A DNA stretch of 64,000 nucleotides from Aedoeadaptatus ivorii (GCF_030815095.1 NZ_JAUSWF010000001.1:274418-338417); one strand, 5' to 3'. Shown: positions 41,273 through 50,567, numbered from the stretch's first letter. Numbers and translations are program-made. Notes: a model not told the origin generated them from the letters alone.

Positions 41273-41301
41273 ATTATACTACCCCATAGGGGCTTTGTCA
41301 A
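41273..41301 (-). promoter_or_regulatory. Full-consensus promoter of the ylxM-ffh-rpsP-khpA-rimM-trmD-rplS operon
   Basis: Minus strand: TTGACA (41296-41301), 17-base spacer, TATAAT (41273-41278), both hexamers perfect. The -35 includes the TGA stop of alr. The spacer holds the palindrome CCCC-TAT-GGGG, which could bind a regulator. This is the best promoter match in the window and fits a gene set needed in large amounts. Confidence 0.88.
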
Positions 41302-42461
41302 TCTCTCGTGCCCAAAACTTGGTCGATAATATGGACAATTTTTCCATCTCGCAAATACACCCTGGGAAGGCGCATCTTAAAGTGGGTTAAAAACGAAGTG
41401 GGGATCTCGTTGTTGGCAGCGGCAATTTCTTCGATGGTGATTTCTTCGTCTCCTTGTTTGCCAAGGAGCACGACCTCGTCGCCGATTTTGCAGTCGACGC
41501 CGGTAACATCGACCATCATTTGATCCATACAGATTTTCCCGATTTGCGGGCAGCGCTTCCCGCTGACGAGCACGTCGATCTTTTGCGACAGACTGCGCTC
41601 AATGCCGTCCGCATATCCGATGGGAAGGGTGGCGATTTTGGTCTCTTTCTCGGTCACATAAATCTGGCCGTAGCTGACCCCTTCGCCGGCGCCTACGGTC
41701 TTTACGTGGCCGATGCGCGCTTTTACGGATGCTACAAACCGAAAATCGTACGCCTCCGCCGCGGGATCGCCTTCCGCCGTTCCGTATTGAATGATTCCCG
41801 GACGTACGTATTCCAAATCGTATTTTCGTTCTTTGAGAATGGCGTGGGAATTCGAAACGTGCCGCGGCAATCGGATTCCACGCGCCGCCAATCCCTCTAC
41901 GACAAATTCGAATCGTTCGTACTGCGTTTCGGTAAATTCGGGATCGTCGTCGGCCTTGGCGAAGTGGGTAAACATCCCCTTTACTTCGATTCCCTCCATT
42001 TTGCAGATCGCTTCGATCAAATCAATGCTCTCTTCGGTCGGCTTAAAACCGATGCGGTTCATCCCCGAATCGATGGCGATGTGCACGCCCGCCTTTGTGC
42101 CCGATATTTTTGCGAGCTCGTTTAATCGCTCTGCGACGTCGACGCGATAGAGCGCCATATCGATATGATTTTCTATCATTTCATCGTAGAGGTCTTCGGG
42201 CGTGTAACCCAATACGAGGATTTCAATATCGGGATGATCGCGCCTGAGCGCCAAGGCCTCATTCCCCGATGCCACCGCAAAATTTCGAATGCCCAAGGCA
42301 GAGAAGGTCGTGGCGATTTCCGATGCGCCCAGCGAATAGGCATCTGCCTTGATGACAGAAAGAATTTTTGTCCGGTCCGCAATCATATTGCGAATGCTGT
42401 TCATATTATGGACCAATTTGTCCAGATCGATTTCGATCCATGCGGGTCTCATCAGTTTCAT
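41298..42461 (-). CDS. alr: Alanine racemase
   Basis: A PLP enzyme making D-alanine for peptidoglycan. The 387-residue protein has the PLP lysine in SVIKADAYSLGA near residue 40, HIAIDSGMNRIGF, VRPGIIQYG, the catalytic Tyr in GVSYGQIY near residue 265, and KICMDQMMVDVTG. The PLP loop reads ADAYSLG instead of the common ADAYGHG, a small departure; a broader-specificity amino-acid racemase cannot be excluded. The ATG at 42461 has GGAGGAGG five bases upstream; the in-frame TTG five codons earlier is part of that SD. Confidence 0.92.
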   Translation of the reverse strand: MKLMRPAWIEIDLDKLVHNMNSIRNMIADRTKILSVIKADAYSLGASEIATTFSALGIRNFAVASGNEALALRRDHPDIEILVLGYTPEDLYDEMIENHIDMALYRVDVAERLNELAKISGTKAGVHIAIDSGMNRIGFKPTEESIDLIEAICKMEGIEVKGMFTHFAKADDDPEFTETQYERFEFVVEGLAARGIRLPRHVSNSHAILKERKYDLEYVRPGIIQYGTAEGDPAAEAYDFRFVASVKARIGHVKTVGAGEGVSYGQIYVTEKETKIATLPIGYADGIERSLSQKIDVLVSGKRCPQIGKICMDQMMVDVTGVDCKIGDEVVLLGKQGDEEITIEEIAAANNEIPTSFLTHFKMRLPRVYLRDGKIVHIIDQVLGTRD

Positions 42462-42505
42462 ACATACCTCCTCCAAAGTCTAGGTTGATTCTCCTGTTTC
42501 AGAAT

Positions 42506-42534
42506 ATTATCCTCCTTTTTTGGGGGTATTTCAA
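42506..42534 (-). promoter_or_regulatory. Promoter of alr
   Basis: Minus strand: TTGAAA (42529-42534), 17-base spacer, GATAAT (42506-42511), between the ftsY stop and alr. The spacer is a CCCCC-A-run-GGAGG stretch, a near-palindrome. No terminator is evident after ftsY, so some alr mRNA may come from readthrough. Confidence 0.65.
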
Positions 42535-42555
42535 CATACAAAATACAATTTTTAG

Positions 42556-43893
42556 CTATCTTTGCATCAATGCCTCGGCAAAGTCCTCGCCGGAAAAGTC
42601 CTGGAGGTCCTCCATTCCCTCGCCGACGCCGATCAGTTTGATGGGGATGTCCAATTCATGGATTAAGGGAAGCACCACGCCGCCTTTGGCGGTGCCGTCG
42701 AGTTTGGTGAGAACCAGACCCGTAAGGTCGGTTACGGCATCGAAGGTCTTTGCCTGAAGAATCGCATTTTGCCCGGTGGTCGCATCCAATACCAATAGGG
42801 ATTCCCGTCTGGCGTCGGCGTGTTCCCGCTCGATGACGCGGTGGATTTTTTCCAATTCGTTCATCAGATTCTTTTTGTTGTGGAGCCTTCCGGCAGTATC
42901 GCAGATCAAGACGTCGATGTTTCTCGATTTTTGTGCCTGAATGGCATCGTAGACCACGGCGGCGGGATCCGCACCTTCTTTGTGACTGATCACCGGCGTA
43001 TCGGAACGCGCCCCCCAGGTTTCAATCTGCTCGATGGCGGCGGCACGGAATGTGTCGGCAGCGGCGATCATAACCGACTTGCCTTCTTTTTTCAAACGGT
43101 AGGCGATTTTTCCGATGGTCGTGGTCTTGCCCACGCCGTTTACGCCCACGACCAAAATTACGGCCGGTGAGGGCTCGATGTCGAGCGCCGATTTTTCTTT
43201 GTTTTTTTCGAGAATTCGCGCGATTTCATCGGACAACAACGGCCTTACTTCCTTGGGATCCTGAATCTGCTCTTTGCGGATTCGCTCTTTTAGGCGATCG
43301 ATCAGAAGCATGGTGGTTTCCATGCCGATGTCCGAGGAAATTAAAATATCTTCTAAATCCTCCATCATATCGTCGTCGATCTTTACATAATTGCCCAAGA
43401 TGTCGTTGATCTTGTAGTTCATATCGTCGCGCGTCTTGGTGAGACCGGCGACCAGCTTGGCAAAAAAACCCTTTTTTTCGGGCTCGGATTCGCGCGGGAC
43501 TTCCTCCGCTTCCTCGGGCGATTGATCCGATTCCCCTTCGGAAACTTCCATCTCCACTGTATCCGTATCGATCGGCATAGGACCCGTCGAATCCGCATTT
43601 TCTCCTTGAAAATCACCTTCTACGACTTCGGCTTGCGGCTTTTCGATTTCTTCCATTTCCGAAGTCTCGATCGTATCGCTTCCATAAAAGTCTGCGCCCT
43701 CCTCGGTCGGTTGCGGCATTTTTTCTGCGCCTTCGCGTTCCTCCGCCTCGGCGGGTGGCGTCGATGAAGCGGCCGCGTCGGCTTCCCCTTCTTCCTCCGG
43801 ACGGGGTGTGCGCAATTCTTCCTCTTTGCCGCGCTCTTTGGAGTCCGCCTCTTCTTCTTTCTTACCGATCTTTCTCTTGAGCCACTCGAGCAT
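42556..43893 (-). CDS. ftsY: Signal recognition particle receptor FtsY
   Basis: A 445-residue SRP receptor GTPase. The first 140 residues are an acidic low-complexity A domain (Glu/Ala/Pro rich), which is membrane-associated in other bacteria. The NG domain follows with GVNGVGKTTTIGKIA (near 250), AADTFRAAAIEQIETW, DTAGRLHNKKNLMNELEKI and TKLDGTAKGGVVLPL. Its start lies inside smc (32-base overlap) with GAGGAGG upstream. The window thus encodes both protein partners of the SRP pathway. Confidence 0.97.
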   Translation of the reverse strand: MLEWLKRKIGKKEEEADSKERGKEEELRTPRPEEEGEADAAASSTPPAEAEEREGAEKMPQPTEEGADFYGSDTIETSEMEEIEKPQAEVVEGDFQGENADSTGPMPIDTDTVEMEVSEGESDQSPEEAEEVPRESEPEKKGFFAKLVAGLTKTRDDMNYKINDILGNYVKIDDDMMEDLEDILISSDIGMETTMLLIDRLKERIRKEQIQDPKEVRPLLSDEIARILEKNKEKSALDIEPSPAVILVVGVNGVGKTTTIGKIAYRLKKEGKSVMIAAADTFRAAAIEQIETWGARSDTPVISHKEGADPAAVVYDAIQAQKSRNIDVLICDTAGRLHNKKNLMNELEKIHRVIEREHADARRESLLVLDATTGQNAILQAKTFDAVTDLTGLVLTKLDGTAKGGVVLPLIHELDIPIKLIGVGEGMEDLQDFSGEDFAEALMQR

Positions 43894-46800
43894 CGATATC
43901 GACCTCCTCTAATTGCAAAAACAGTATCCTCGAAATTCCCTTTTCTTCCATTGTAACACCGTAAATTTCATTTGCCATTTCCATGGTCGGTTTTCTATGG
44001 GTGATCATAATAAATTGTATATCCTCGATTGTCTGTACATATCGCGAATATCTGCGAATATTCGCCTCATCCAGCGCGGCGTCGATCTCATCGACGATGC
44101 AAAACGGCGATTTTCGAAAACGCAAGAGGGCAAAAAGTAGCGCTACGGCTGTCATCGCCCTCTCTCCGCCCGAAAGCAGACTGAGCGACTGCAGCTTCTT
44201 TCCCGGGGGTTGGGCGCGAATGCCGATCCCCGCTTCTAAGACATCTCCTTCTTCCCAGTGAATCGAAGCGGTGCCGCCTTGAAACAGGTCCTTAAAGATT
44301 TCGTGAAAGTAGGTGTCGATCTTCTGTACCGCTTGTTCCAATTGTTTGCGCATTTCACGGTCCATATCCCGAATGATCGTCTCCAATTTTTCTTTGGAGA
44401 GGATCAAGTCTTCGCGCTGTGCGGACAAAAATTCCGTGCGCTCCTTCCAAGCATCGTAGCGCTCTTTTGCGTCGGGATCCACGGGCCCGATGGAATCCAG
44501 TTCGCGTTTCAGTTCTTTTTGTCGCCGCCGCAGCGTCGCCACCGATTGCTCTTTCAATGCATCGTCGATCTCCGGCGCTTCGGTATTTTGAAACCGCTGT
44601 GCTTTTTCCGCCCACTCCGCCTCGGCGTTTTCTAGGGCAGATTCTATGCGCACCATTTGTTTCTCAAACACAGACTTTTCTTCCCAAATAGATTCTCTCT
44701 CGGCGCGCAGATTTTCGATTTTCTCTTGTGTGATGCGTATATTCTCGCGGTTTTCTTCCAAATCGCCTTCGATCGCTGAAAGAGCAGCGTCGGCATCCGC
44801 TTCACGGGCGGCTTCTTCGAGATCTTTTTTCTCTAAATCCGCGAGTTCCCTTTCGACAGATTCCTGCTCGTGTAGGGAGTGTCGCATTCTCTGTTCCAAC
44901 TCTTCGAGGGCATATTCTGCCTGCTCGGCCTTTAACTTGCTTTCCTGTAGGACGGACAAACTCTCTTGTCGGATCACGCGCCCATCCGCCTCTCGGGCAA
45001 TCCACTGATCCAGTTCTTTTCGACAAGCCGCTGATTTTTCTTCGTCCTCCGCCGGGAGTGCCGAAAGCGCGCGTTGTATCTCTTGGCGCTGTTCTTCCAG
45101 ATCCTCTTTTTCCTCGGCATAGCGGCGGACGGCCTCTTCTTCCTTTTGCGCTTCAGCGACTGCGCCATCGAGCTGCTCCCGACTCCGTGTCTCGGCGCCT
45201 CGAATGCCGATCTGCTTTTCCTCGAGCGCGCGGAGTTCCGCTTCGATCTCTGCTTTTTGCGCGCGGAGGGCATCGATGGTCTCTCGCTCCGATTCCGCTT
45301 CTTTTGCGTAACGCGCCTTTCTCGCTTGCGTCTCGTCCATCGTGCCTTCGACGGCCGCAAGGTCCTCCTGCAAGGCTTCGATCGCCTTGTTTCGATTGTA
45401 GAGTTCCTTGTCGTTGTTGCGGCTTCTGCCCCCGGTCACGCCGCCCCCGGTCTGGAATACATCTCCGGATACGGTTACGATGCGATATCGGTACTTTAAG
45501 TCCCGGGCCAGTTGCTTTGCGCTCTGCGCATCTTCGGCGATGAGGATGCGACCCAGCAGATTTTCTGCGACAATGCATAGGCGATCGTCACAGCGCACGC
45601 ATTCAGAGGCGATACGAAACGGCACCGCACTGCGGTTTTTTAGACCCGATTCCACCGAACGGGGTGTAAGGGTATTTAAGGGCAAAAAAGTAATTCGCCC
45701 GAGCTTCTGCTCGCGCAAATACTTCAGCACCTCGGAAATATGCGCGTCAGTTTTGAGTACGATGTTTTGTCCGGCAAGGCCCAGCGCGGTAGAAACGGCA
45801 AGCGTATATTTCTCTTCGATCTCCAAGTGATCGGCGACGGGCCCGATAATATCGCCCGAAAACGGAAGAAAACTCGAACGCTTTAAGAATTCTTTGACGG
45901 CATATTGGAATCCCTCGTGATTTTTACTCATTCGCTCGAGGTATTGAATCTCCCCGCTTATGGTATTTCGCTTTGATTCATAAGACATAAGCTCTTTGTC
46001 CCATGCCTGCAGTTGGCGAAATCTTTCGGCGACGTTTTGCTCTTTTTGTTCGAGCTCTGTCTCCAATTCGGCACGCGCCTTTTGTGCGGTTCTAAGCTCG
46101 CGCGCAAAAGACGCCTTTCTCTCGCCGATTTCTTTCGACTGTGCTTCGAAGAAAGTGATCCGCTTTTTAAGGGATGCGACGCGCGCATTGTTTTCCTTCA
46201 AAAGATAGGTCAAGGCCTCGATCCGCGACGTTTTTGTATGGATTTCGTCGAGGTGCTTTTCCCTTTGATCCGAAACCATGCGGTGGGTCTCGGAATGTCG
46301 ACCGAGTTCTTCCTCCAATTCCCGCCTTTTTTTTGTGGATTTCTCGAGGGCATCGGATTTTTCCTCGAGCTGTCGCGTCCTCTCTTCGATTTCCGGTACG
46401 AGCTCGTCTCGAAGGCGCTCGGCTTCTTCGTATTTTTCCCGTAAGGCTTTTGATTCCGTATCGATAGTATCGCGGCGCGTCGTCAGATACGCGGTTCGAC
46501 TCGCAAAATCCCTGCGGTTTCCGGCGATGCTTTCTTTTGTTCGAATGGCTTCGACCCGGCGATTGCCCGCGTTCTCTTCAGAGGCGGAAAAAGCGCGAAG
46601 GCGAGAAGATTCTTCTTCGATCATCTTTTCCGCATCCGCGATGTCGGCGTCGGTGACATGGATCTTTTTTTCGAGATGTATTTTCTCTTCGTTATACTGT
46701 CGCCGCTTTGCCTCCAGCGCATCCAATTCTTTTTTTGTAAGTACGTAATGGATTTTTTCCCAAATTTCTTTGCGGTCCGAAAAGCGTTCCGCCTTTTCTT

Positions 46801-47425
46801 TATTCTCTTCGATCTCTTCCCGATGCGTCATCAATTCCGCATATATATCTTCGATGCGGTCCAAATGCTCTTCCGTGCGCTTTAAATTGCGCAGACTTTC
46901 TTCTTTTCTCCACTTGTATTTAGAAATCCCGGCGGCTTCTTCAAAGATCGAGCGACGATCCTCTGAACGCGTGCTCAAGATCTCGTCGATTTGCCCCTGT
47001 CCGATAAAAGAATACCCGTTTTTCCCGATCCCCGTGTCGAGAAACAATTCGCGGACATCCTTCTGTCGCACGCGTTTTTTGTTGAGAAAATACTGACTTT
47101 CCCCGGAGCGAAAGTACTTGCGGCCGACGGAAATTTCTTCGTAAGGCAAACTAAAAAAGCCGTCCCTGTTGTCAAAGGTCAGAACGACTTCCGCAAAATT
47201 CACCGGCTTGTGCCGATCGGTACCGCTGAAGATAATATCCTCCATCGTATTGCCCCGCAGTTGGCGGGCGCTGCTTTCGCCCAAGGCCCACATAATGGCA
47301 TCGACGATGTTGCTCTTCCCACTTCCGTTGGGACCGACGACGGCCGTAATTTCATCGGAAAACCGGATTCTCGTCCTCTTGGCAAAGGACTTGAAGCCGT
47401 ACAATTCCATTTCCACTAAATGCAA
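43862..47425 (-). CDS. smc: Chromosome segregation protein SMC
   Basis: An 1187-residue condensin ATPase. It has the N-terminal head with Walker A GPNGSGKSNIVDAI (near residue 32) and QGQIDEI, a long coiled coil (about 165-500), and a hinge (about 515-630, GPVADHLEIEEKYTLAVSTALG). A second coiled coil (about 660-1000) leads to the C-terminal head with LSLLSGGERAMTAVALLFALL (signature) and IVDEIDAALDEANIRRY (Walker B). Length is normal. It organises the chromosome with ScpA and ScpB, which are not in the window. It overlaps its neighbours on both sides. Confidence 0.98.
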   Translation of the reverse strand: MHLVEMELYGFKSFAKRTRIRFSDEITAVVGPNGSGKSNIVDAIMWALGESSARQLRGNTMEDIIFSGTDRHKPVNFAEVVLTFDNRDGFFSLPYEEISVGRKYFRSGESQYFLNKKRVRQKDVRELFLDTGIGKNGYSFIGQGQIDEILSTRSEDRRSIFEEAAGISKYKWRKEESLRNLKRTEEHLDRIEDIYAELMTHREEIEENKEKAERFSDRKEIWEKIHYVLTKKELDALEAKRRQYNEEKIHLEKKIHVTDADIADAEKMIEEESSRLRAFSASEENAGNRRVEAIRTKESIAGNRRDFASRTAYLTTRRDTIDTESKALREKYEEAERLRDELVPEIEERTRQLEEKSDALEKSTKKRRELEEELGRHSETHRMVSDQREKHLDEIHTKTSRIEALTYLLKENNARVASLKKRITFFEAQSKEIGERKASFARELRTAQKARAELETELEQKEQNVAERFRQLQAWDKELMSYESKRNTISGEIQYLERMSKNHEGFQYAVKEFLKRSSFLPFSGDIIGPVADHLEIEEKYTLAVSTALGLAGQNIVLKTDAHISEVLKYLREQKLGRITFLPLNTLTPRSVESGLKNRSAVPFRIASECVRCDDRLCIVAENLLGRILIAEDAQSAKQLARDLKYRYRIVTVSGDVFQTGGGVTGGRSRNNDKELYNRNKAIEALQEDLAAVEGTMDETQARKARYAKEAESERETIDALRAQKAEIEAELRALEEKQIGIRGAETRSREQLDGAVAEAQKEEEAVRRYAEEKEDLEEQRQEIQRALSALPAEDEEKSAACRKELDQWIAREADGRVIRQESLSVLQESKLKAEQAEYALEELEQRMRHSLHEQESVERELADLEKKDLEEAAREADADAALSAIEGDLEENRENIRITQEKIENLRAERESIWEEKSVFEKQMVRIESALENAEAEWAEKAQRFQNTEAPEIDDALKEQSVATLRRRQKELKRELDSIGPVDPDAKERYDAWKERTEFLSAQREDLILSKEKLETIIRDMDREMRKQLEQAVQKIDTYFHEIFKDLFQGGTASIHWEEGDVLEAGIGIRAQPPGKKLQSLSLLSGGERAMTAVALLFALLRFRKSPFCIVDEIDAALDEANIRRYSRYVQTIEDIQFIMITHRKPTMEMANEIYGVTMEEKGISRILFLQLEEVDIDARVAQEKDR

Positions 47426-48399
47426 GTTTCTTCCCAGCTTTCTGTTTCGATTTGCACCTGATGCGGCACGGGGCGAAATACAATGGGCCCGAACCGTTTT
47501 TCCAATCGCTTTTTCCCGCAGCCATAGGGACCGACGATGCGGCTAATCTCTTCCGGACTCGCAGAAACCGCACGAAGACGGCGGTGCGATGCTTCTATTT
47601 TTCTCACCCGGCGCAGAGATTCGCAAAATCCGCGGAATTGATCGTGATACGGACCGATGACATAGGCATCTCGCGCCATCGAGGGCAATCCCACGCGTAT
47701 CACGGGAATACGATGCGCTTCATAATACTCCAACAACTCTACCGTGCGATCGATGGCCTCTTTAAGCGATAAAGGGCGATAGTTCCCGGATCGATACCGG
47801 TCATAGAGTTCGGTGTTTTCAAACACCACAGTGGGATAAATTCGCACAAAATCCGCGTATTCGGCGATCCATTCGGCGGTCCTCGTCGACTTTTCCCTGT
47901 CATCTTCGGGAAGGCCGATCATTTGCTGCAGCCCCACGGCAAACCCCGACGCCTTGGCGGCTTGTACGCTTTGTTCCATCTCGAAAAACGTGATTCCGCG
48001 GCGGGAGGCGGCGAGTACGTCCCGATCGACGGATTGGATGCCGAATTCCACCGTATCTACGCCGTGCGCCCGCAAACGACGGCCGACGGCTTCCGTAAAG
48101 TCCTCGGGCCGCGTGGAAATCCGAACGCCGGATATCCGCCCATCTGCCATAAAATCCGTCAAGCTCTCTAAGAGCTGGTCTTGGGTAGAGACGGGCAGCA
48201 TGGTAAAACTGCCGCCGTAGAAGGCGACCTGCGCGCCCGCCTGAGCACGCCGAATGCCCGCCTCCGCCAAATCGCGTACAAGTTCCGGCGTAACGGGATT
48301 TTCAATTCGCGTTATGCGGTGCTGGTCGCAATATACACATCGCACGGGACAGCCGGCAAAGGGAATAAATATGGGAATAATTCTAGATTTCGGGGCCAA
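47416..48399 (-). CDS. Radical SAM protein with Elp3-like architecture
   Basis: A 327-residue radical-SAM enzyme: cluster motif GCPVRCVYCDQH near residue 17, then VAFYGGSFTMLP, VRISTRPEDF, VEFGIQSVD and QMIGLPEDD, which follow the Elp3/MiaB-like radical-SAM order. The C-terminal 80 residues are the radical-SAM_C extension. There is no acetyltransferase domain as in true Elp3. The position between rnc and smc is common in Clostridia. Substrate unknown; action on RNA is a guess from the neighbours. It overlaps rnc by 17 bases and smc by 10. Confidence 0.85.
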   Translation of the reverse strand: MAPKSRIIPIFIPFAGCPVRCVYCDQHRITRIENPVTPELVRDLAEAGIRRAQAGAQVAFYGGSFTMLPVSTQDQLLESLTDFMADGRISGVRISTRPEDFTEAVGRRLRAHGVDTVEFGIQSVDRDVLAASRRGITFFEMEQSVQAAKASGFAVGLQQMIGLPEDDREKSTRTAEWIAEYADFVRIYPTVVFENTELYDRYRSGNYRPLSLKEAIDRTVELLEYYEAHRIPVIRVGLPSMARDAYVIGPYHDQFRGFCESLRRVRKIEASHRRLRAVSASPEEISRIVGPYGCGKKRLEKRFGPIVFRPVPHQVQIETESWEETCI

Positions 48400-49057
48400 G
48401 CAATCCCTCCAAATACCGTTTCGCCGCCTGCGTTTCCGCGGCCCGCTTATTTCTACCGCTTCCCCGCGCCACGGTCTTTCCGCATATCATGACCCGAGAG
48501 ACAAATCTACCTGCGATGCCGCCTTTTTTCATGTCGTCCCTCTCGGTTTCATACCCTACAACATTTTCTTTATATAGCCTCTGCATTCTCTCTTGCAGCA
48601 AGGACTTATAACTCTTGAGGGCAAATTCCCGGCGGTCGCGAAGGAGCGTGCGTTCGACAAAGCGCTTCGTCTCTTCGTAGCCCCGATCGAGATATATGGC
48701 CCCGACCACGGCTTCGTAGACATCGTCTAAGGGCCATGTGAACAGGCCGTCTGTGGCCACTTGCGCGGACACGCGCACAAATCGTTCCAAGTGAATCGAC
48801 TTCGCGGCTCGATAGAGCGAATCGGCACATACGATGCGGCATTTTAAGGTCGTAAGACGACCTTCGTCTCCTCCGTCCAGGTCGAACAAATAGGCGCATA
48901 CAATCGAATCTAAGACCCCGTCACCCAAAAACTCCAGGCGGTCATAGGACGGAGCGTCGTGTGTGGCCGCATAGGATCGATGGGTAAAGGCCGCATCCAA
49001 AAGCGCTTTATCGGAGAATGTGACCCCGAGAATCTGTTCGACCTCCTCGTATTTCAT
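48383..49057 (-). CDS. rnc: Ribonuclease III
   Basis: A 224-residue double-strand RNA endonuclease. The RNase III domain shows AAFTHRSYA, the signature YDRLEFLGDGVLDSIVCAYLF (near residue 40), and VYEAVVGAIYLDRGY with the second metal Glu near residue 115. A C-terminal dsRNA-binding domain covers about 153-222 (YKSLLQERMQRLY...AAETQAAKRYLEGL). It processes rRNA and SRP RNA. It overlaps acpP by four bases. Confidence 0.97.
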   Translation of the reverse strand: MKYEEVEQILGVTFSDKALLDAAFTHRSYAATHDAPSYDRLEFLGDGVLDSIVCAYLFDLDGGDEGRLTTLKCRIVCADSLYRAAKSIHLERFVRVSAQVATDGLFTWPLDDVYEAVVGAIYLDRGYEETKRFVERTLLRDRREFALKSYKSLLQERMQRLYKENVVGYETERDDMKKGGIAGRFVSRVMICGKTVARGSGRNKRAAETQAAKRYLEGLLGPEI

Positions 49058-49287
49058 TCTTCGATATCCATGGTCTCCAACAGGTCCAAGACATCGCCGA
49101 TGGTTTGGATCCCTTCGAGGCGATCTTCGTCGATCTGAACGTCAAATTCCTCTTCCAAGCTCATCACCATTTCGACGAGTTCGATGGAATCCATATTCAA
49201 ATCTTCTACGAAATGCAGATCGCGGGACAAGTCCTCGGGATCTTTGTTCAGTTGTTCGGCGATTACGCGATATACTCTCTCTTTCAT
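49054..49287 (-). CDS. acpP: Acyl carrier protein
   Basis: A 77-residue ACP. The phosphopantetheine serine is in LNMDSIELVEMVMSLEEEFDVQI (near residue 37); the usual DSL reads DSI, a tolerated change. It carries acyl chains in fatty-acid synthesis and to PlsX, which is encoded just upstream with a four-base overlap. Confidence 0.96.
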   Translation of the reverse strand: MKERVYRVIAEQLNKDPEDLSRDLHFVEDLNMDSIELVEMVMSLEEEFDVQIDEDRLEGIQTIGDVLDLLETMDIEE

Positions 49288-50240
49288 CGATATTCTCCTT
49301 CCATAATAGCAATGGCATTGTTGTCGATCATTTTCTGTAACGAAACCGAAGCGGAAAAAATCGCCTCGGGTCCGGAAGAACCGTGTGCCTTCATCAAGGG
49401 CTTTTTGAGTCCCAACAGGGGCGCACCGCCATAGCGGCGATAATCGAGTCCGCCCATGGCTTGCTTTGCGGCCGCAACCACCGTCTGTGCGACATCCGGT
49501 GCGTAAGCGCCCGATGCGAGTACGCTTTGAAATCCCCGCTGTACAAATCCGATTACTCCTTCCATGCCCTTTAAGAGGATATTGCCGCTAAACCCGTCGC
49601 AGACGATTATATCCGTCGCTTGGGAAAAGACATCGCGCGCTTCGGCATTGCCGATAAATCCGGGCATGGCGTCTTGAAACAGCGAAAAGGCCTCTTTGGT
49701 CTGCCGATTTCCCTTGCCTTCTTCGGCACCGACATTCAAAAGCGCGACCCTCGGTTCGGAAACTTCCTGTACCGCAATCATATACGCCCGCGCCATCTTT
49801 CCGAAGCTCAAGAGCATTTCGGGGGTGGTGTCCATATTGGCGCCTACATCCAGAATCATGGTGCCGTTTAAGAGAATAGGCAGCGCCGCCCGTTCTACGC
49901 CTTCGATGCGACCGGTAATAAACATACCGCCCGCCAGGAGCGCACCGGTGCTTCCGGCACTGATCATGCCGTCTACTTTGCCGTCTCTTAGATCCTTAAG
50001 CGCCAAGACCATGGCACTTTTCGACTTTCTACGAATCGCCATGGCGGGACTTTCTTCTTGCGTAATCTCTTCTATCGCATCGACGATACGCTCGCGCGCT
50101 ACGTTCGGCATTTTTTTTAAGATCTCTTCCGACCCGTAAAAGTACGCGACGATCCCCAGTTTCTTTTCGGCTTCCAATGCGCCTTCTACGATGGCTTCGG
50201 GCGCGCGGTCGCCGCCCTGGCAGTCATAAGCAAATTTCAT
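49284..50240 (-). CDS. plsX: Phosphate acyltransferase PlsX
   Basis: PlsX makes acyl-phosphate from acyl-ACP for phospholipid synthesis. The 318-residue protein starts MKFAYDCQGGDRAPEAIVEGA (family: DxxGGDxxP) and has MISAGSTGALLAGG, RAALPILLNG, ILDVGANMDTTPEML, LLNVGAEEGKGN and VCDGFSGNILLKGMEG. It heads the plsX-acpP-rnc-radical SAM-smc-ftsY operon. Confidence 0.97.
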   Translation of the reverse strand: MKFAYDCQGGDRAPEAIVEGALEAEKKLGIVAYFYGSEEILKKMPNVARERIVDAIEEITQEESPAMAIRRKSKSAMVLALKDLRDGKVDGMISAGSTGALLAGGMFITGRIEGVERAALPILLNGTMILDVGANMDTTPEMLLSFGKMARAYMIAVQEVSEPRVALLNVGAEEGKGNRQTKEAFSLFQDAMPGFIGNAEARDVFSQATDIIVCDGFSGNILLKGMEGVIGFVQRGFQSVLASGAYAPDVAQTVVAAAKQAMGGLDYRRYGGAPLLGLKKPLMKAHGSSGPEAIFSASVSLQKMIDNNAIAIMEGEYR

Positions 50241-50269
50241 GCATTCCCCCTATCGAAACATTGCGCCAA

Positions 50270-50281
50270 TCTGTGCACAGA
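50270..50281. promoter_or_regulatory. Perfect 12-base palindrome in the plsX leader
   Basis: TCTGTGCACAGA is a perfect palindrome placed between the plsX -10 and the start codon. It does not match the FapR or FabT operators I know. It could be an operator or a short RNA hairpin. Confidence 0.4.
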
Positions 50282-50299
50282 CCCTATCAGTTCTATTGT

Positions 50300-50329
50300 A
50301 TTATAAAGGGCAAGCTGTGTTCAACGCAA
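50300..50329 (-). promoter_or_regulatory. Promoter of the plsX operon
   Basis: Minus strand: TTGCGT (50324-50329), 18-base spacer, perfect TATAAT (50300-50305), 60 bases before the plsX ATG. It lies just downstream of the tRNA terminator. Confidence 0.7.
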
Positions 50330-50381
50330 GGTCGGGCAAATGGTTCCAAGCGAATTTCCAGAAACGCCATATAAAGGCATA

Positions 50382-50426
50382 GAAAAAAGCCTAAAAGCAG
50401 AGGAACCCTGCTCTTAGGCTTTTTTC
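50382..50426 (-). terminator. Terminator of the tRNA-His/tRNA-Leu unit
   Basis: Minus strand: AAAAGCCTAAGAGCAG pairs with CTGCTTTTAGGCTTTT around a seven-base loop (50401-50407), then a T-run. It is about 20 bases after the tRNA-Leu CCA and well before plsX. Confidence 0.9.
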
Positions 50427-50442
50427 AAACAATGTAAATAAA

Positions 50443-50526
50443 TGGTGCGGGAAAGAGGACTTGAACCCCCACGTCATGGACACTAGATCCTAAGTCTAGC
50501 GCGTCTGCCAATTCCGCCATTCCCGC
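50443..50526 (-). tRNA. tRNA-Leu (anticodon TAG)
   Basis: An 84-base type II tRNA with encoded CCA. The acceptor stem is GCGGGAA with TTCCCGC. The anticodon loop CTTAGGA between GCTAGA and TCTAGT arms gives UAG, reading CUN leucine codons. The variable arm is long and GGTTCAAGTCC is the T-loop region. It follows tRNA-His by 41 bases and shares its promoter. Confidence 0.96.
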
Positions 50527-50567
50527 CTGCTCGTAAAAACGAGGCTTAAATTCGCAAACGCGAATTA

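Noticed and set aside
41227..41301. A 25-codon N-terminal extension of ylxM
   Set aside because: It would run through the promoter and terminator hairpin. The ATG at 41226 has an SD and matches the family start.
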